This document shows positions 45,365-53,002 of a DNA stretch of 64,000 nt, piece after piece. The notes beneath the pieces are model-generated. The model was not told the DNA's origin and made no database searches. It saw only the letters and a program-made list of their open reading frames with translations. This DNA comes from Corynebacterium minutissimum (GTDB lineage Bacteria > Actinomycetota > Actinomycetes > Mycobacteriales > Mycobacteriaceae): assembly GCF_016889765.1 (NCBI RefSeq), contig NZ_CP069533.1, forward strand, positions 1,736,001 to 1,800,000, written 5' to 3'. The number at the start of each line of letters is the position of its first letter. The stretch's first letter is position 1. A program made the translations under genes and the position numbers.

Positions 45365-46631
45365 CCTCGATGCCCACCGACAGACGTACCGTGGCCTGCG
45401 TAATACCCGCGGCCTTGAGCGCCGCTTCGTTGGACTGGGAGTGCGTAGTGGTCGCCGGATGCACGACGAGCGAGCGGGTATCGCCGATGTTGGCCAGGTT
45501 CGAGTGCAGCTTTAGGGCGTCGATAAACGCCCATGCCTCCTCACGGCCGCCGTCAATGTCGAAGGAGAGCACGGAGCCGGTGTAGGCGTACCCCAGCTTC
45601 TCCTTGACCTCCTTATACGGTGAGGAGTCCAGGCCGGCGTAGTTGACCTTCGTGACCTTGGCGTGGGACTCTAGGTACTCAGCCACGGCCTGGGCGTTGG
45701 CATTGTGCTTATCGACGCGCAACTGCAACGTCTCAATGCCATTCAGCGTCAGCCACGCATTGAAGGGCGAAATGGCGGCACCCGTATCGCGCAGCAGGCC
45801 CGCGCGCGCCTTAATGGCGAAGGCCGGCGCGCCGAGGTCAGCGTACTTGAGGCCGTGGTAAGCCTCGTCCGGGGTGACGAAGTAAGGGAAGACGGGGTCG
45901 CCGTCGCGCTCGACGGTCCAGTCGAAGGAGCCACCGTCGATGATGGCACCGCCGATGGCCGAACCGTTGCCGGTGTAGAACTTCGTGGTGGAAACTACGA
46001 CGATGTCCGCGCCCAGCTCCAGCGGGCGGGCCAGCGCGCCGGTAGCGATGGTGTTGTCCACGATGAGCGGGACCTGGTTCTTGTGTGCCACCTCCGCGAT
46101 GGCGGGGATGTCGAGGACATCGGCGACCGGGTTGCCGAAGGTCTCGCCGTAGAAGGCCTTGGTGTTCGGCTGGACGGCTTCTTGCCACGAGGCCGGGTCA
46201 TCCGGGTTCTCCACAAGGGTGACGTCGATGCCGAGGCGCTTGAGGGTGACGGTGAATAGGGTAGAGGTTCCGCCGTAGAGGCGCGGGGAGGTGACGATGT
46301 GGTCGCCGGCGGAGGCGAGATTTAAGAGGGCCGCGGTTTCAGCTGCCTGGCCGGAAGCAAAAGCCACGGCGGCGACGCCGCCCTCGAGGGACGCGAGGCG
46401 CTCTTCCAACGCGTCCTGCGTGGGGTTGGTCAGGCGGGTGTAAATCGGGCCTGCGTCCGAGAGGTTAAAGCGGTTGGCCGCGTGCTCGGCGTCGTTAAAG
46501 ACATAGGACGTGGTCTGGTAAATCGGCACGTTACGTGCGTTGGTGGAGCCGTCCAGGTTCTGGCCGGCATGGAGGGAGCGGGTGGCAAAAGACCACTCGT
46601 TTACTGCGGAATTGTCGTATTTGGTGCTCAT
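45312..46631 (-). CDS. metY: O-acetylhomoserine sulfhydrylase
   Basis: PLP enzyme of the Cys/Met metabolism family; forms homocysteine from O-acetylhomoserine and sulfide. 439 residues from the ATG at 46631 (MSTKYDNSAVNEWSF). LHAGQ, YTRLTNPTQDALEERLA, PLP lysine in VVSTTKFYTGNGSAIGG (about 210), and RLSVGIEDVNDIIADL C-terminus. Overlaps metX; the pair makes homocysteine from homoserine in two steps. Two McbR-like boxes lie upstream. Confidence 0.96.
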   Translation of the reverse strand: MSTKYDNSAVNEWSFATRSLHAGQNLDGSTNARNVPIYQTTSYVFNDAEHAANRFNLSDAGPIYTRLTNPTQDALEERLASLEGGVAAVAFASGQAAETAALLNLASAGDHIVTSPRLYGGTSTLFTVTLKRLGIDVTLVENPDDPASWQEAVQPNTKAFYGETFGNPVADVLDIPAIAEVAHKNQVPLIVDNTIATGALARPLELGADIVVVSTTKFYTGNGSAIGGAIIDGGSFDWTVERDGDPVFPYFVTPDEAYHGLKYADLGAPAFAIKARAGLLRDTGAAISPFNAWLTLNGIETLQLRVDKHNANAQAVAEYLESHAKVTKVNYAGLDSSPYKEVKEKLGYAYTGSVLSFDIDGGREEAWAFIDALKLHSNLANIGDTRSLVVHPATTTHSQSNEAALKAAGITQATVRLSVGIEDVNDIIADLERGFAAIG

Positions 46632-46643
46632 GCTTGGCAACGG

Positions 46644-46659
46644 TAGACCAAGCGGTTCA
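46644..46659 (-). promoter_or_regulatory. McbR-like operator 1 upstream of metY
   Basis: TAGAC-CAAGCG-GTTCA: one perfect half site of TAGAC-N6-GTCTA, exact spacing, three of five on the other half. Only 12 bp ahead of the metY ATG. Confidence 0.65.
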
Positions 46660-46708
46660 GAACTGTAAGTGACCTACCGGAAAATGCAGGCGAGCGGCGG
46701 AATAAAAA

Positions 46709-46724
46709 TAGACCGAGCGGTTGA
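46709..46724 (-). promoter_or_regulatory. McbR-like operator 2 upstream of metY
   Basis: TAGAC-CGAGCG-GTTGA, the same half-site and a nearly identical spacer as the box at 46644, 65 bp further upstream. The pair strongly suggests McbR control of metYX. Confidence 0.65.
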
Positions 46725-46840
46725 TTGATGATCGTCTCATCGTGTTCGAAGCTCCCCAACGGAGTTGATAGATCTTTTCCAGTTTCGTGGTCGGACAAGC
46801 ATGTAGGCGATAAAATTTAGAAAACCGGAGGAGCGTCTTT

Positions 46841-47947
46841 ATGGTGTCTACTGTTGATCGCGGAGTGTTGCTGATACATAGGTTCGTGGTCGGCTTGGCA
46901 GTCATAGTGTCCTGCGGGGCGGCGCTTGCCGAGTGGAGTGCCATGAGTCTTCTTTGGCTGCTACTGGCCTTGGGGATGACTATCTCTAGTATTTGTCCAC
47001 GAGTTTCCATAGCGATTGTTTTTGCTCTGTTTCTTATCCTTAACGCTCAAGGGCTCAATGGATACGCGTTGAACGCGGTCAGTGCATTGTTCATTTGTTG
47101 CTTAGCTGTTCTCGGTTTTGTGCGAACGGGGCTTGTAGGAATATTTCTCGTTGGATATGTTCCGCTGGTGTTTGTTCTTTTTCCTTCCTGGGCAGAACCA
47201 GGAGAACCATTTTCTACGTCCCTTTTTGCGGCGTCAACAACAGTGATGGGAATTGCTGGGCTCTTATGGGTACTAGGATTTGGCTTGCAGGCAACGGTGA
47301 AACGAAGCACCGATGTCCGGCGTGAACAAGAGGAATCACTGCGGGAGTACTTGCATGACAATGTGGGTAATCCATTAAGCATTGCCACGTTGGGTGCGCA
47401 ATTGGCGGCAGCTCAGCATGGTGATTCGGGGCAGTTAAATCTTGTTATGCAGGAAGTTCAACGGGCTGCTGAGGCATTATCACATGTCGCAAGCCAAGCG
47501 GGGAAAGGCCGTAGACGCACTGTTCGAGGCGCGGCGATGGAATGGGCTGACAAGATGCAAGCATGTGGATTGTCCCCGTCAGTGTCGGTGGAGAGTAGCG
47601 CGGGAATTTCTGAAGTGCACAAAGCAGTTCTTCTCAGAGCAATGGATGAGCTGTGCTCTAACGTGATAAGGAATTCCGAAAAGGGAGCCGTAGTTTCACT
47701 CAGGCTTGAATCGAATCGGTCGACCCATGCTTTAACTGTCTCTAACGAGCTTTCATCATTGGGGCACCCTGCGGGTGTCAGTGGGATGGGAATTGGCTTA
47801 GACAATCTCGAAAAGGTTGTACGCGCGCACGGCGGAACAATGGTAGTGAAGAGGGAAGCACATCAATGGGTCAGTGAGATCCGGCTTGAACATGAAGAAA
47901 GCGGTGAAATCGGGTATGGGAATATCACTGCTTATCGTGGAAGATGA
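46841..47947 (+). CDS. Sensor histidine kinase (NarL-system type), accessory
   Basis: 368 residues. Six or so membrane helices in the first 150 residues (from HRFVVGLAVIVSCGAALA on), then a HisKA_3-like domain with phospho-acceptor His in LREYLHDNVGNPLSIATLG (about 171), and a degenerate HATPase domain (MDELCSNVIRNSEKGA as N-box, GMGIGLDNLEKVVRAHGG as G-box). Codon use and base composition are clearly more AT-rich than in flanking metY or dipZ, suggesting transfer. Overlaps the response regulator gene. GGAGGAGCG precedes the ATG. Signal unknown. Confidence 0.85.
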   Translation: MVSTVDRGVLLIHRFVVGLAVIVSCGAALAEWSAMSLLWLLLALGMTISSICPRVSIAIVFALFLILNAQGLNGYALNAVSALFICCLAVLGFVRTGLVGIFLVGYVPLVFVLFPSWAEPGEPFSTSLFAASTTVMGIAGLLWVLGFGLQATVKRSTDVRREQEESLREYLHDNVGNPLSIATLGAQLAAAQHGDSGQLNLVMQEVQRAAEALSHVASQAGKGRRRTVRGAAMEWADKMQACGLSPSVSVESSAGISEVHKAVLLRAMDELCSNVIRNSEKGAVVSLRLESNRSTHALTVSNELSSLGHPAGVSGMGIGLDNLEKVVRAHGGTMVVKREAHQWVSEIRLEHEESGEIGYGNITAYRGR

Positions 47948-48569
47948 AAAGAAGTACGCTGCGCTTCTCCAGTCGATTTTTTGGAACCACCCCGATATTT
48001 CACATGTAGAGACAGTCCATGATGCTGAGACTGCCGCCGAAAAGCTGAGGGAGTCAACCTACGACGTTGTGCTTACAGATTTTCGCCTTCCAGGGGCTGA
48101 TGGCTTTGAATTGATGTGCTCTCAAGACAGGGGCGAGAAGGCGCCTCCGTTCGTCGTAATGACCTCCTTTGACACCGATGAAGCGCTGCTTGAAAGCTAT
48201 TCACTTGGGGCAATGGGATATGTTCCCAAGACGGCTGGCCCCGAAGCTTTCGTTTCTAGCGTTGTTAATGCGGCTGTGGGTAAAAAGACCATCGAGGCCG
48301 ATGTGGCACAGCGGATTCTTGCGAACAGTTTTGGCTCACCGAGAGTGCAACATACTCAAAAAATGGTTCGACGATTAAAAACCGAAGATCAGAGGGTTCT
48401 ACGCCTGCTGGTAGAGGGGCACTCAAACTCCGAAATTGCTCATCAGCTCCACTACGCGGAATCAACGATTAAACAAAAGGTACGCGTGCTGTTCGATCAC
48501 TTTGGTGTGACCTCGAGAACCAAACTTATTGCCCGGCTCCAGGGTGTCCCTCTTGGACTTTTGCGCTGA
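47916..48569 (+). CDS. LuxR-type response regulator, accessory
   Basis: 217 residues from the ATG at 47916 (MGISLLIVEDEKK); starts at 47874 and 47892 are possible but precede the receiver fold. Receiver: acidic residues in VEDEKKYAA, phospho-Asp in DVVLTDFRLPGADGFEL (about 54), Lys in MGYVPKTAG. LuxR HTH about 150-210 (LRLLVEGHSNSEIAHQLHYAESTIKQKVRVLF). Overlaps the kinase gene by 32 nt. The phospholipase gene downstream is a plausible target. Confidence 0.88.
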   Translation: MGISLLIVEDEKKYAALLQSIFWNHPDISHVETVHDAETAAEKLRESTYDVVLTDFRLPGADGFELMCSQDRGEKAPPFVVMTSFDTDEALLESYSLGAMGYVPKTAGPEAFVSSVVNAAVGKKTIEADVAQRILANSFGSPRVQHTQKMVRRLKTEDQRVLRLLVEGHSNSEIAHQLHYAESTIKQKVRVLFDHFGVTSRTKLIARLQGVPLGLLR

Positions 48570-48688
48570 GAGTTTGGGATTCTTGGTCCCGAAGCGGCAG
48601 TGGGTGGGACCCTTGTTCTGATTTAGGGCCTTTTCCTATTTTTCTTCCTCCGGCGGAGGTCATCAAGCCCCTCGGCCGAATTGCCTAC

Positions 48689-48710
48689 TTTCGTCGGTGA
48701 AAGGACGAAA
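48689..48710. promoter_or_regulatory. Inverted repeat upstream of the phospholipase gene
   Basis: TTTCGTC-N8-GACGAAA, a perfect 7-bp arm dyad 70 bp before the phospholipase start, in the 210-bp gap after the response regulator. It is a candidate binding site for that regulator; a short CCTCC-GGC-GGAGG hairpin precedes it at about 48650. Confidence 0.4.
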
Positions 48711-48779
48711 ACTCTTGCAGGGAGTTAATGGCGCCACAGATACTGTGCCTGTCAGTTATCGAAAGAAGGGAATCCTGAA

Positions 48780-49349
48780 ATGAAGAAGCTTGCCTTGGGC
48801 GCTGTCGTGTTTAGTGGGGTGATCGCCATGCAGCAGTCAGTCGCAGTTGCGCAGGAGCGACCTCACGAAGTTTCCGTTGAGCAGCTGCTGCAGGTCAATG
48901 GCAATGGGTACGAGTCCAATTTTGAAGCTGAGCTTGAGCCTTACAAGTATTCGATTGGCGCAGAGATGCCCCTGATCGATGTGGAGAGAGCAAAAGAAGA
49001 TGGGCTATCTAGCGAGGCAATTCAAGTAGCAATCTATTACAACGATATCGTCTCGCATGATTACGGTAGCGGGCCCAGAGACCGTGCTTCTCTAGCCGAT
49101 AGGTGGAACTGGTGTGGAAAGTACCGGACTGGAGGGAACGTACTAAATAGTGCGGATGGAGTGTGTAAGCGTCACGATTTATGCCTAGCTAATGCAGGAA
49201 ATCAGAGGGCAGCAGAGATCGCGTGTGATAACCAATTCATTGACGGGATGAACAAGGTCAAGGGAAGCTACCGCGGCGCTGATCGCGTATATATTGAAGC
49301 TGCAATTCTGGCAATTAAGGGAGCCCGAGTCTGTCGGCCGGGCTGCTAA
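48780..49349 (+). CDS. Secreted phospholipase A2-like protein
   Basis: 189 residues. Sec signal peptide (1-24, cleavage after AVA). The mature C-terminal half has the phospholipase A2 core: calcium-loop-like WNWCGKYRTGG (109-119) and active-site CKRHDLCL (129-136) with His132-Asp133. Six cysteines (112, 129, 135, 149, 185, 189) can form three disulfides. The N-terminal 80 residues are an unmatched acidic propeptide-like segment. Expected to hydrolyse the sn-2 ester of phospholipids outside the cell, possibly host membranes; that role is inference. AT-rich compared with flanks. AGAAGGGA lies before the ATG. Confidence 0.85.
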   Translation: MKKLALGAVVFSGVIAMQQSVAVAQERPHEVSVEQLLQVNGNGYESNFEAELEPYKYSIGAEMPLIDVERAKEDGLSSEAIQVAIYYNDIVSHDYGSGPRDRASLADRWNWCGKYRTGGNVLNSADGVCKRHDLCLANAGNQRAAEIACDNQFIDGMNKVKGSYRGADRVYIEAAILAIKGARVCRPGC

Positions 49350-49385
49350 AAAGTTAAGAGCGATGAAGTAAAGAGGAGTGTGACA

Positions 49386-49826
49386 ATGCTAGGCCTGCTT
49401 TTTGGAGTTTTGCCACTATGCGCTGTAATCGGGCTGACATGGTTCGTTGTGGCTAATTCACAGAACTTTGCGCTCCGAATCCCCTGGATTGGAGCCTTAG
49501 CCGGGCTCGGTATTGCCCTGTGGATTGTATGTGCTCCCGAAGCCGTGAGTGATTCCTGGTGGGAATACCTAGTGCCGCTTTTCCTTGTGGTGATTGCCGC
49601 TTGGGTGGGGGCGCTGCGTCGTCCTTCTATAGCAAATTCGATGGTGGAGACCAGCGCTGCTTCGGCAGTGGTTGTAGCAGGGCTCGTCATTTATTCGCTG
49701 GCTGACAAGGGCGATGGAACCGGATTGGATGCGGTGGCCTTTGTTCTTTATTGGTTTGGGATTTACCTTCCGGGAACTCTGGTCGGCACGCTTCTCGGCG
49801 GACTAGCCAGCCGCCGGAAAGCCTAA
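49386..49826 (+). CDS. Small membrane protein next to phospholipase gene
   Basis: 146 residues from the ATG at 49386 (AGGAG at 49373-49377; a GTG two codons earlier is possible). Four to five membrane helices across the whole length (LFGVLPLCAVIGLTWFVV, GALAGLGIALWIV, YLVPLFLVVIAAWVGAL, SAVVVAGLVIYSLA, FGIYLPGTLVGTLLGGL). No recognised family. Could be an immunity- or export-type partner of the secreted phospholipase, but there is no direct evidence. Convergent with the MBL gene. Confidence 0.7.
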   Translation: MLGLLFGVLPLCAVIGLTWFVVANSQNFALRIPWIGALAGLGIALWIVCAPEAVSDSWWEYLVPLFLVVIAAWVGALRRPSIANSMVETSAASAVVVAGLVIYSLADKGDGTGLDAVAFVLYWFGIYLPGTLVGTLLGGLASRRKA

Positions 49827-49832
49827 CCTTAG

Positions 49833-50435
49833 TTACACTAGAACAGCTTCGCCGAGCGCGGGGCGCTGATAGCCGGTCACGCCGGCGCGTTGGAGCATCC
49901 CATCGGTTACGCGCTTGCCGACGTCCGACAGCACCGCATCATGTATCGGCATCGTCAGCCGCGCACCGATGCGCATGGCGTAGTCCGCAGCGTCCGCCCC
50001 GCGCACCCAGGGCCCAGCGATGGGGAGCAGCAGAACCTCAACTGTGCGTCCCTCAGGGACACACCACTGATCACCCGGGTGGAGCACACCGCCGAAGAAA
50101 TAACCTAGGTTCTCCGGACGTGGGATGTTCGGGTGGATTTCCTCGTGGAGGCCGCCCAGAGCCTGAATCTCAAGGCCCAGAACCGTAAACGTCTCACCCG
50201 CATGTACGACGGTGCCGGAGCCGAGGGCGTCGATAGCCTCCTGCGTTCCCCACACCGGCAGGTCGCTAGCCCGCACGACGTCGACGTCGAGGTGGTCTCC
50301 ATGCGCGTGCGTGAGCAGCACCGCTTTGGCGTCCTCAAGACAGCACAGGTCGGAGAAGGGGCCGGGGTCGATGACGATGCGTCCCTGGGGCGCCTCGACG
50401 GCCACTGTGGATTGTCCATGCAGCGAAATCTCCAT
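49833..50435 (-). CDS. MBL-fold metallo-hydrolase (UlaG-like)
   Basis: 200 residues. Zinc motif THAHGDHLD (about 41-49, HxHxDH), a further His in GGVLHPGDQ and the C-terminal MPIHDAVLS His. Start ATG at 50435, 10 bp after the dipZ stop, so it is probably cotranscribed with dipZ. Short members of this family act on diverse esters or thioesters; substrate unknown. The frame is open far upstream but that part is antisense to dipZ codons. Confidence 0.85.
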   Translation of the reverse strand: MEISLHGQSTVAVEAPQGRIVIDPGPFSDLCCLEDAKAVLLTHAHGDHLDVDVVRASDLPVWGTQEAIDALGSGTVVHAGETFTVLGLEIQALGGLHEEIHPNIPRPENLGYFFGGVLHPGDQWCVPEGRTVEVLLLPIAGPWVRGADAADYAMRIGARLTMPIHDAVLSDVGKRVTDGMLQRAGVTGYQRPALGEAVLV

Positions 50436-50445
50436 GAGCCCCACG

Positions 50446-52029
50446 CTAGCCAAAAGTAAAGGAATACAGTGAGAGCCCTTCGCTAACCTCCAGCTCGATG
50501 GTTTCGGTGTGGTTCTCGGGATCCCGGATGAGATCCACCGTGCCGTCCTCGGTGATGTCGAAGGTGCGAACCGAACCATCGGCGCGATGCAGGCGGATGG
50601 TTCCGCGCCCAGAAGTGACCAGCTGTACCCATCGGGCATGGTAGTTGAGGCGCAGGCGGGCGTTGGGGCCGGCACTAATGGGCTGGTCAGCAAGCGTCCA
50701 CGTGCCGCCCAGTGAATACTGTTCCAGCAGGGGATTCCCCAGAGTGAACTGGTGCGTGCCATTGCGGTAGTCGGCATGGGCGAAGAATTGCGCGCGTGCG
50801 GTGCCGAGGTACGTCTCCGGTGAACGCGGCGCGCTGTTGTGAGCATCGGCGGCCTCAATCGGTTCGGGTAGAGCCACGGAGGGGTCGCGCTCGATAAGAA
50901 GCTCACGAATGAGGCGCTCGGTCTCGGCGTAATCACCCTCGCCATGGTGGGAGTGGCGTAGCATGCCGTGCTTATCGACGACATAATGCGCCGGCCAGTA
51001 CCGATTCTCAAAGTTCTTCCAGGTGGCGAAGTCGTTGTCCTGGGCCACCGGATACTCAATGCCCTGCTCGCGGGCCGCTCGGCGCACGTTGTCGGCCTCG
51101 TGCTCGAAGGCATACTCCGGTGCGTGGATGCCGATGATGTCGAAGCCGTAGTTCTTGTAGTGCGCATAAAGCTTGGTCAGGTGAGTGTTGTTGCGCTGGC
51201 AGTTGATGCACGCGTAGGCCCAAAAATCGATGAGCGTGACCTTGCCGGAGGTGCGCGGATCGATGGGGGCATCCGTGTTGAACCAGCCGGTCAACCCCGC
51301 GAACGCGGGCACTGGGGTTCCTTCCGCAGTGAGGGCGGCCTGCTCAACGGGGGCGGCACCGACGTTGATGCTGGGGAGTTTTTGTTGCAGCCAGGCGGGT
51401 GCGCCCAGGGAGATAGCGCCGGCCATAGCGATCACCACAATTCCCGCAGTGATGCGCACCCCGCGCTGGTGGGAGCGGAAAGCATCGACGCGTTTGCCCA
51501 CTTCGTTGCCGCCTAAGGCGAAAGCTAGCAGCGGGATCGCCACGCCGAGGGCGAAGGAGAGGCAGAGGGTGAGGATGTGGGCGTCGACAGTCCCGGTGGC
51601 ACCCGCTACGGAAATTGCGGCGAGTACGGGACCTGCGCAGGGAACGAAGACCACGCCCATAGCTAGGCCGACGATGAAGCCTCCCTTGTCGCGGGCTTTG
51701 GCTTGCAGGCTGCCGGCTTTCGGGAGCTTCTGGAAGGGCCACTCGAGGATGTCCTGCACGCGGGGAAACACCATTCCCAGGCCCACGAGAACGAGCAGCG
51801 CGATTCCCACCTTCCACAGGATGTCGCCGGGCAGGCCCAGGGCATTGAGCAACGTTGTGGCAAAGAGCGTGACGAGGCTAAAGCTCGTCACCAGCCCGCC
51901 GACGACCTGCCATGGCCGCCACCGTGAGCCGCCGCTGACTGCGAGGACGAGAGGTAAGACGGGCAAGATACAGGGCGAGATACCGGTGATGAGACCACCG
52001 GTAAACCCGATGAATAGCGTTGATAACAT
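50446..52029 (-). CDS. dipZ: DipZ: CcdA-type thiol transporter fused to TlpA-like thioredoxin domain
   Basis: 527 residues from the ATG at 52029, AAGGAG upstream. N-terminal CcdA/DsbD membrane domain (six helices, about 1-225) with redox cysteines in SPCILPVLP (Cys20) and VFVPCAGPV; then an exported TlpA/AhpC-like thioredoxin domain (about 250-395) with CINC (WAYACINCQRN); then a C-terminal beta-rich ligand-binding-like domain (about 410-527), as in mycobacterial DipZ. Carries reducing power from the cytoplasm to exported thiols. Head of a dipZ-MBL unit, driven by a SigK-type promoter at 52072-52100. Confidence 0.92.
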   Translation of the reverse strand: MLSTLFIGFTGGLITGISPCILPVLPLVLAVSGGSRWRPWQVVGGLVTSFSLVTLFATTLLNALGLPGDILWKVGIALLVLVGLGMVFPRVQDILEWPFQKLPKAGSLQAKARDKGGFIVGLAMGVVFVPCAGPVLAAISVAGATGTVDAHILTLCLSFALGVAIPLLAFALGGNEVGKRVDAFRSHQRGVRITAGIVVIAMAGAISLGAPAWLQQKLPSINVGAAPVEQAALTAEGTPVPAFAGLTGWFNTDAPIDPRTSGKVTLIDFWAYACINCQRNNTHLTKLYAHYKNYGFDIIGIHAPEYAFEHEADNVRRAAREQGIEYPVAQDNDFATWKNFENRYWPAHYVVDKHGMLRHSHHGEGDYAETERLIRELLIERDPSVALPEPIEAADAHNSAPRSPETYLGTARAQFFAHADYRNGTHQFTLGNPLLEQYSLGGTWTLADQPISAGPNARLRLNYHARWVQLVTSGRGTIRLHRADGSVRTFDITEDGTVDLIRDPENHTETIELEVSEGLSLYSFTFG

Positions 52030-52071
52030 CCTGTGCTCCTTCGCTTGTAGTGCGGTATGGGTATGCAATCA

Positions 52072-52100
52072 GTTCGGAGCACAAGCGCTACACGGATTGG
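52072..52100 (-). promoter_or_regulatory. SigK-type promoter for dipZ
   Basis: Minus strand: -35 CCAATCC (52100-52094), 16-nt spacer, -10 CCGAAC (52077-52072), 43 bp before the dipZ ATG. It matches the mycobacterial SigK pattern (CCATCC ... CCGAAT, from memory) and mirrors the promoter on the other strand. Confidence 0.7.
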
Positions 52101-52112
52101 TGTGAAAATCCT

Positions 52113-52141
52113 CCAATCCGTTTCAGCGGGTGGCTCCGAAT
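52113..52141 (+). promoter_or_regulatory. SigK-type promoter for the lipoprotein-sigK-rskA operon
   Basis: -35 CCAATCC (52113-52119), 16-nt spacer, -10 CCGAAT (52136-52141), 60 bp before the lipoprotein ATG. Same elements and spacing as the divergent dipZ promoter, which implies positive autoregulation of sigK. Confidence 0.75.
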
Positions 52142-52200
52142 AGTGAGATACAGGGCCCGGAAAGGCCGGACCCGAAAGCTTGAAAAGGAGCACCGAAATA

Positions 52201-52386
52201 ATGAAGAAACTTGTGACGACCGCCGCTGCGCTTGCCGTTGCCGCCAGTGGGCTGGTTGCCTGCAACGACAAGAAGGAAGATATGGATATGATGCCCAGCT
52301 CTGAGATGTTGGCTCCCAGCTCTGACGCCATGATGTCGGATTCCATGATGACCGAGGACAAGATGAGCGAAGAAATGAGCAAGTAA
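52201..52386 (+). CDS. Methionine-rich small lipoprotein
   Basis: 61 residues. Signal peptide ending SGLVACN with lipidation at Cys21. The mature part (41 residues) has 10 methionines, mostly in acidic MxM or MM contexts (DMDMM, DAMMSDSMM), no other Cys and no fold-forming core. Such composition suggests copper/silver binding or an oxidisable methionine sink at the cell surface; both are inference. AAAGGAG precedes the ATG. 7 bp ahead of the sigK-like gene and under the SigK-type promoter. Too short to assign by homology. Confidence 0.82.
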   Translation: MKKLVTTAAALAVAASGLVACNDKKEDMDMMPSSEMLAPSSDAMMSDSMMTEDKMSEEMSK

Positions 52387-52393
52387 AACTGCC

Positions 52394-53002
52394 ATGCCTG
52401 CCCCGCTGCTGGAGGTAAGCTCTACATCTGTGCCTGCGTTGTCACCTGATGAACACGCGCGGCTGAACCACCTGCTCGTTCAGACCGCTGCGGCAGACAA
52501 GCATGCCTTCAGCACGCTCTACGACGCCCTCGCGCCCACCGTCTACAGCGTGTGCCTGAGCGTTCTGCGCAATCCTGCCTTGGCAGAAGAGGTGGCCCAG
52601 GACGTCTTCGTGGAGGTGTGGACTTCCGCGGCGAAATTCGACCCGCAGCGGGGAAATGCCCGCTCGTGGGTGGGTAGGTTGGCGCATGGGAGGGCCGTCG
52701 ATAAGCTGCGCAGCCACGTTGCTGCCGTGCAACGCGATGATCGCGATGCGATGCTGGCCCAGGCCACCTTCGCTGAGACGCTTGAAGATAAAGCCCTCGG
52801 AAACGTCGAAGCGCAGCAGCTGCGCCAGGCCATCGACAAGATCGGGGAACCGCATTCCACCGCGGTGGCCCTCGCGTTTTTCGATGGCCTGACGCACGCT
52901 GAACTGGCAGAATCAACGGGAGTACCGCTGGGTACGGCGAAAACGCGCGTGCGCGATGGTGTTAAGAAGTTAAAAGCGGTCCTCGGAAAGGAGGGAAGAT
53001 GA
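52394..53002 (+). CDS. sigK: SigK-like ECF sigma factor
   Basis: 202 residues: region 2 (about 25-95; AFSTLYDALAPTVYSVCLSVLRNPALAEEVAQDVFVEVW pattern, then RSWVGRLAHGRAVDKLR) and region 4 (about 140-195; STAVALAFFDGLTHAELAESTGVPLGTAKTRVRDGVKKL). Only one Cys, so the regulatory disulfide described for M. tuberculosis SigK is not possible here. ATGA overlap with the anti-sigma gene. The assignment to SigK rests on the RskA partner, the adjacent dipZ (a SigK target in mycobacteria) and the promoter match. C. glutamicum, as far as I know, lacks SigK. Confidence 0.82.
   Translation: MPAPLLEVSSTSVPALSPDEHARLNHLLVQTAAADKHAFSTLYDALAPTVYSVCLSVLRNPALAEEVAQDVFVEVWTSAAKFDPQRGNARSWVGRLAHGRAVDKLRSHVAAVQRDDRDAMLAQATFAETLEDKALGNVEAQQLRQAIDKIGEPHSTAVALAFFDGLTHAELAESTGVPLGTAKTRVRDGVKKLKAVLGKEGR

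Noticed and set aside
50436..51167. N-terminal extension of the MBL frame
   Set aside because: Low-complexity frame inside dipZ in another phase; the MBL fold starts at 50435.
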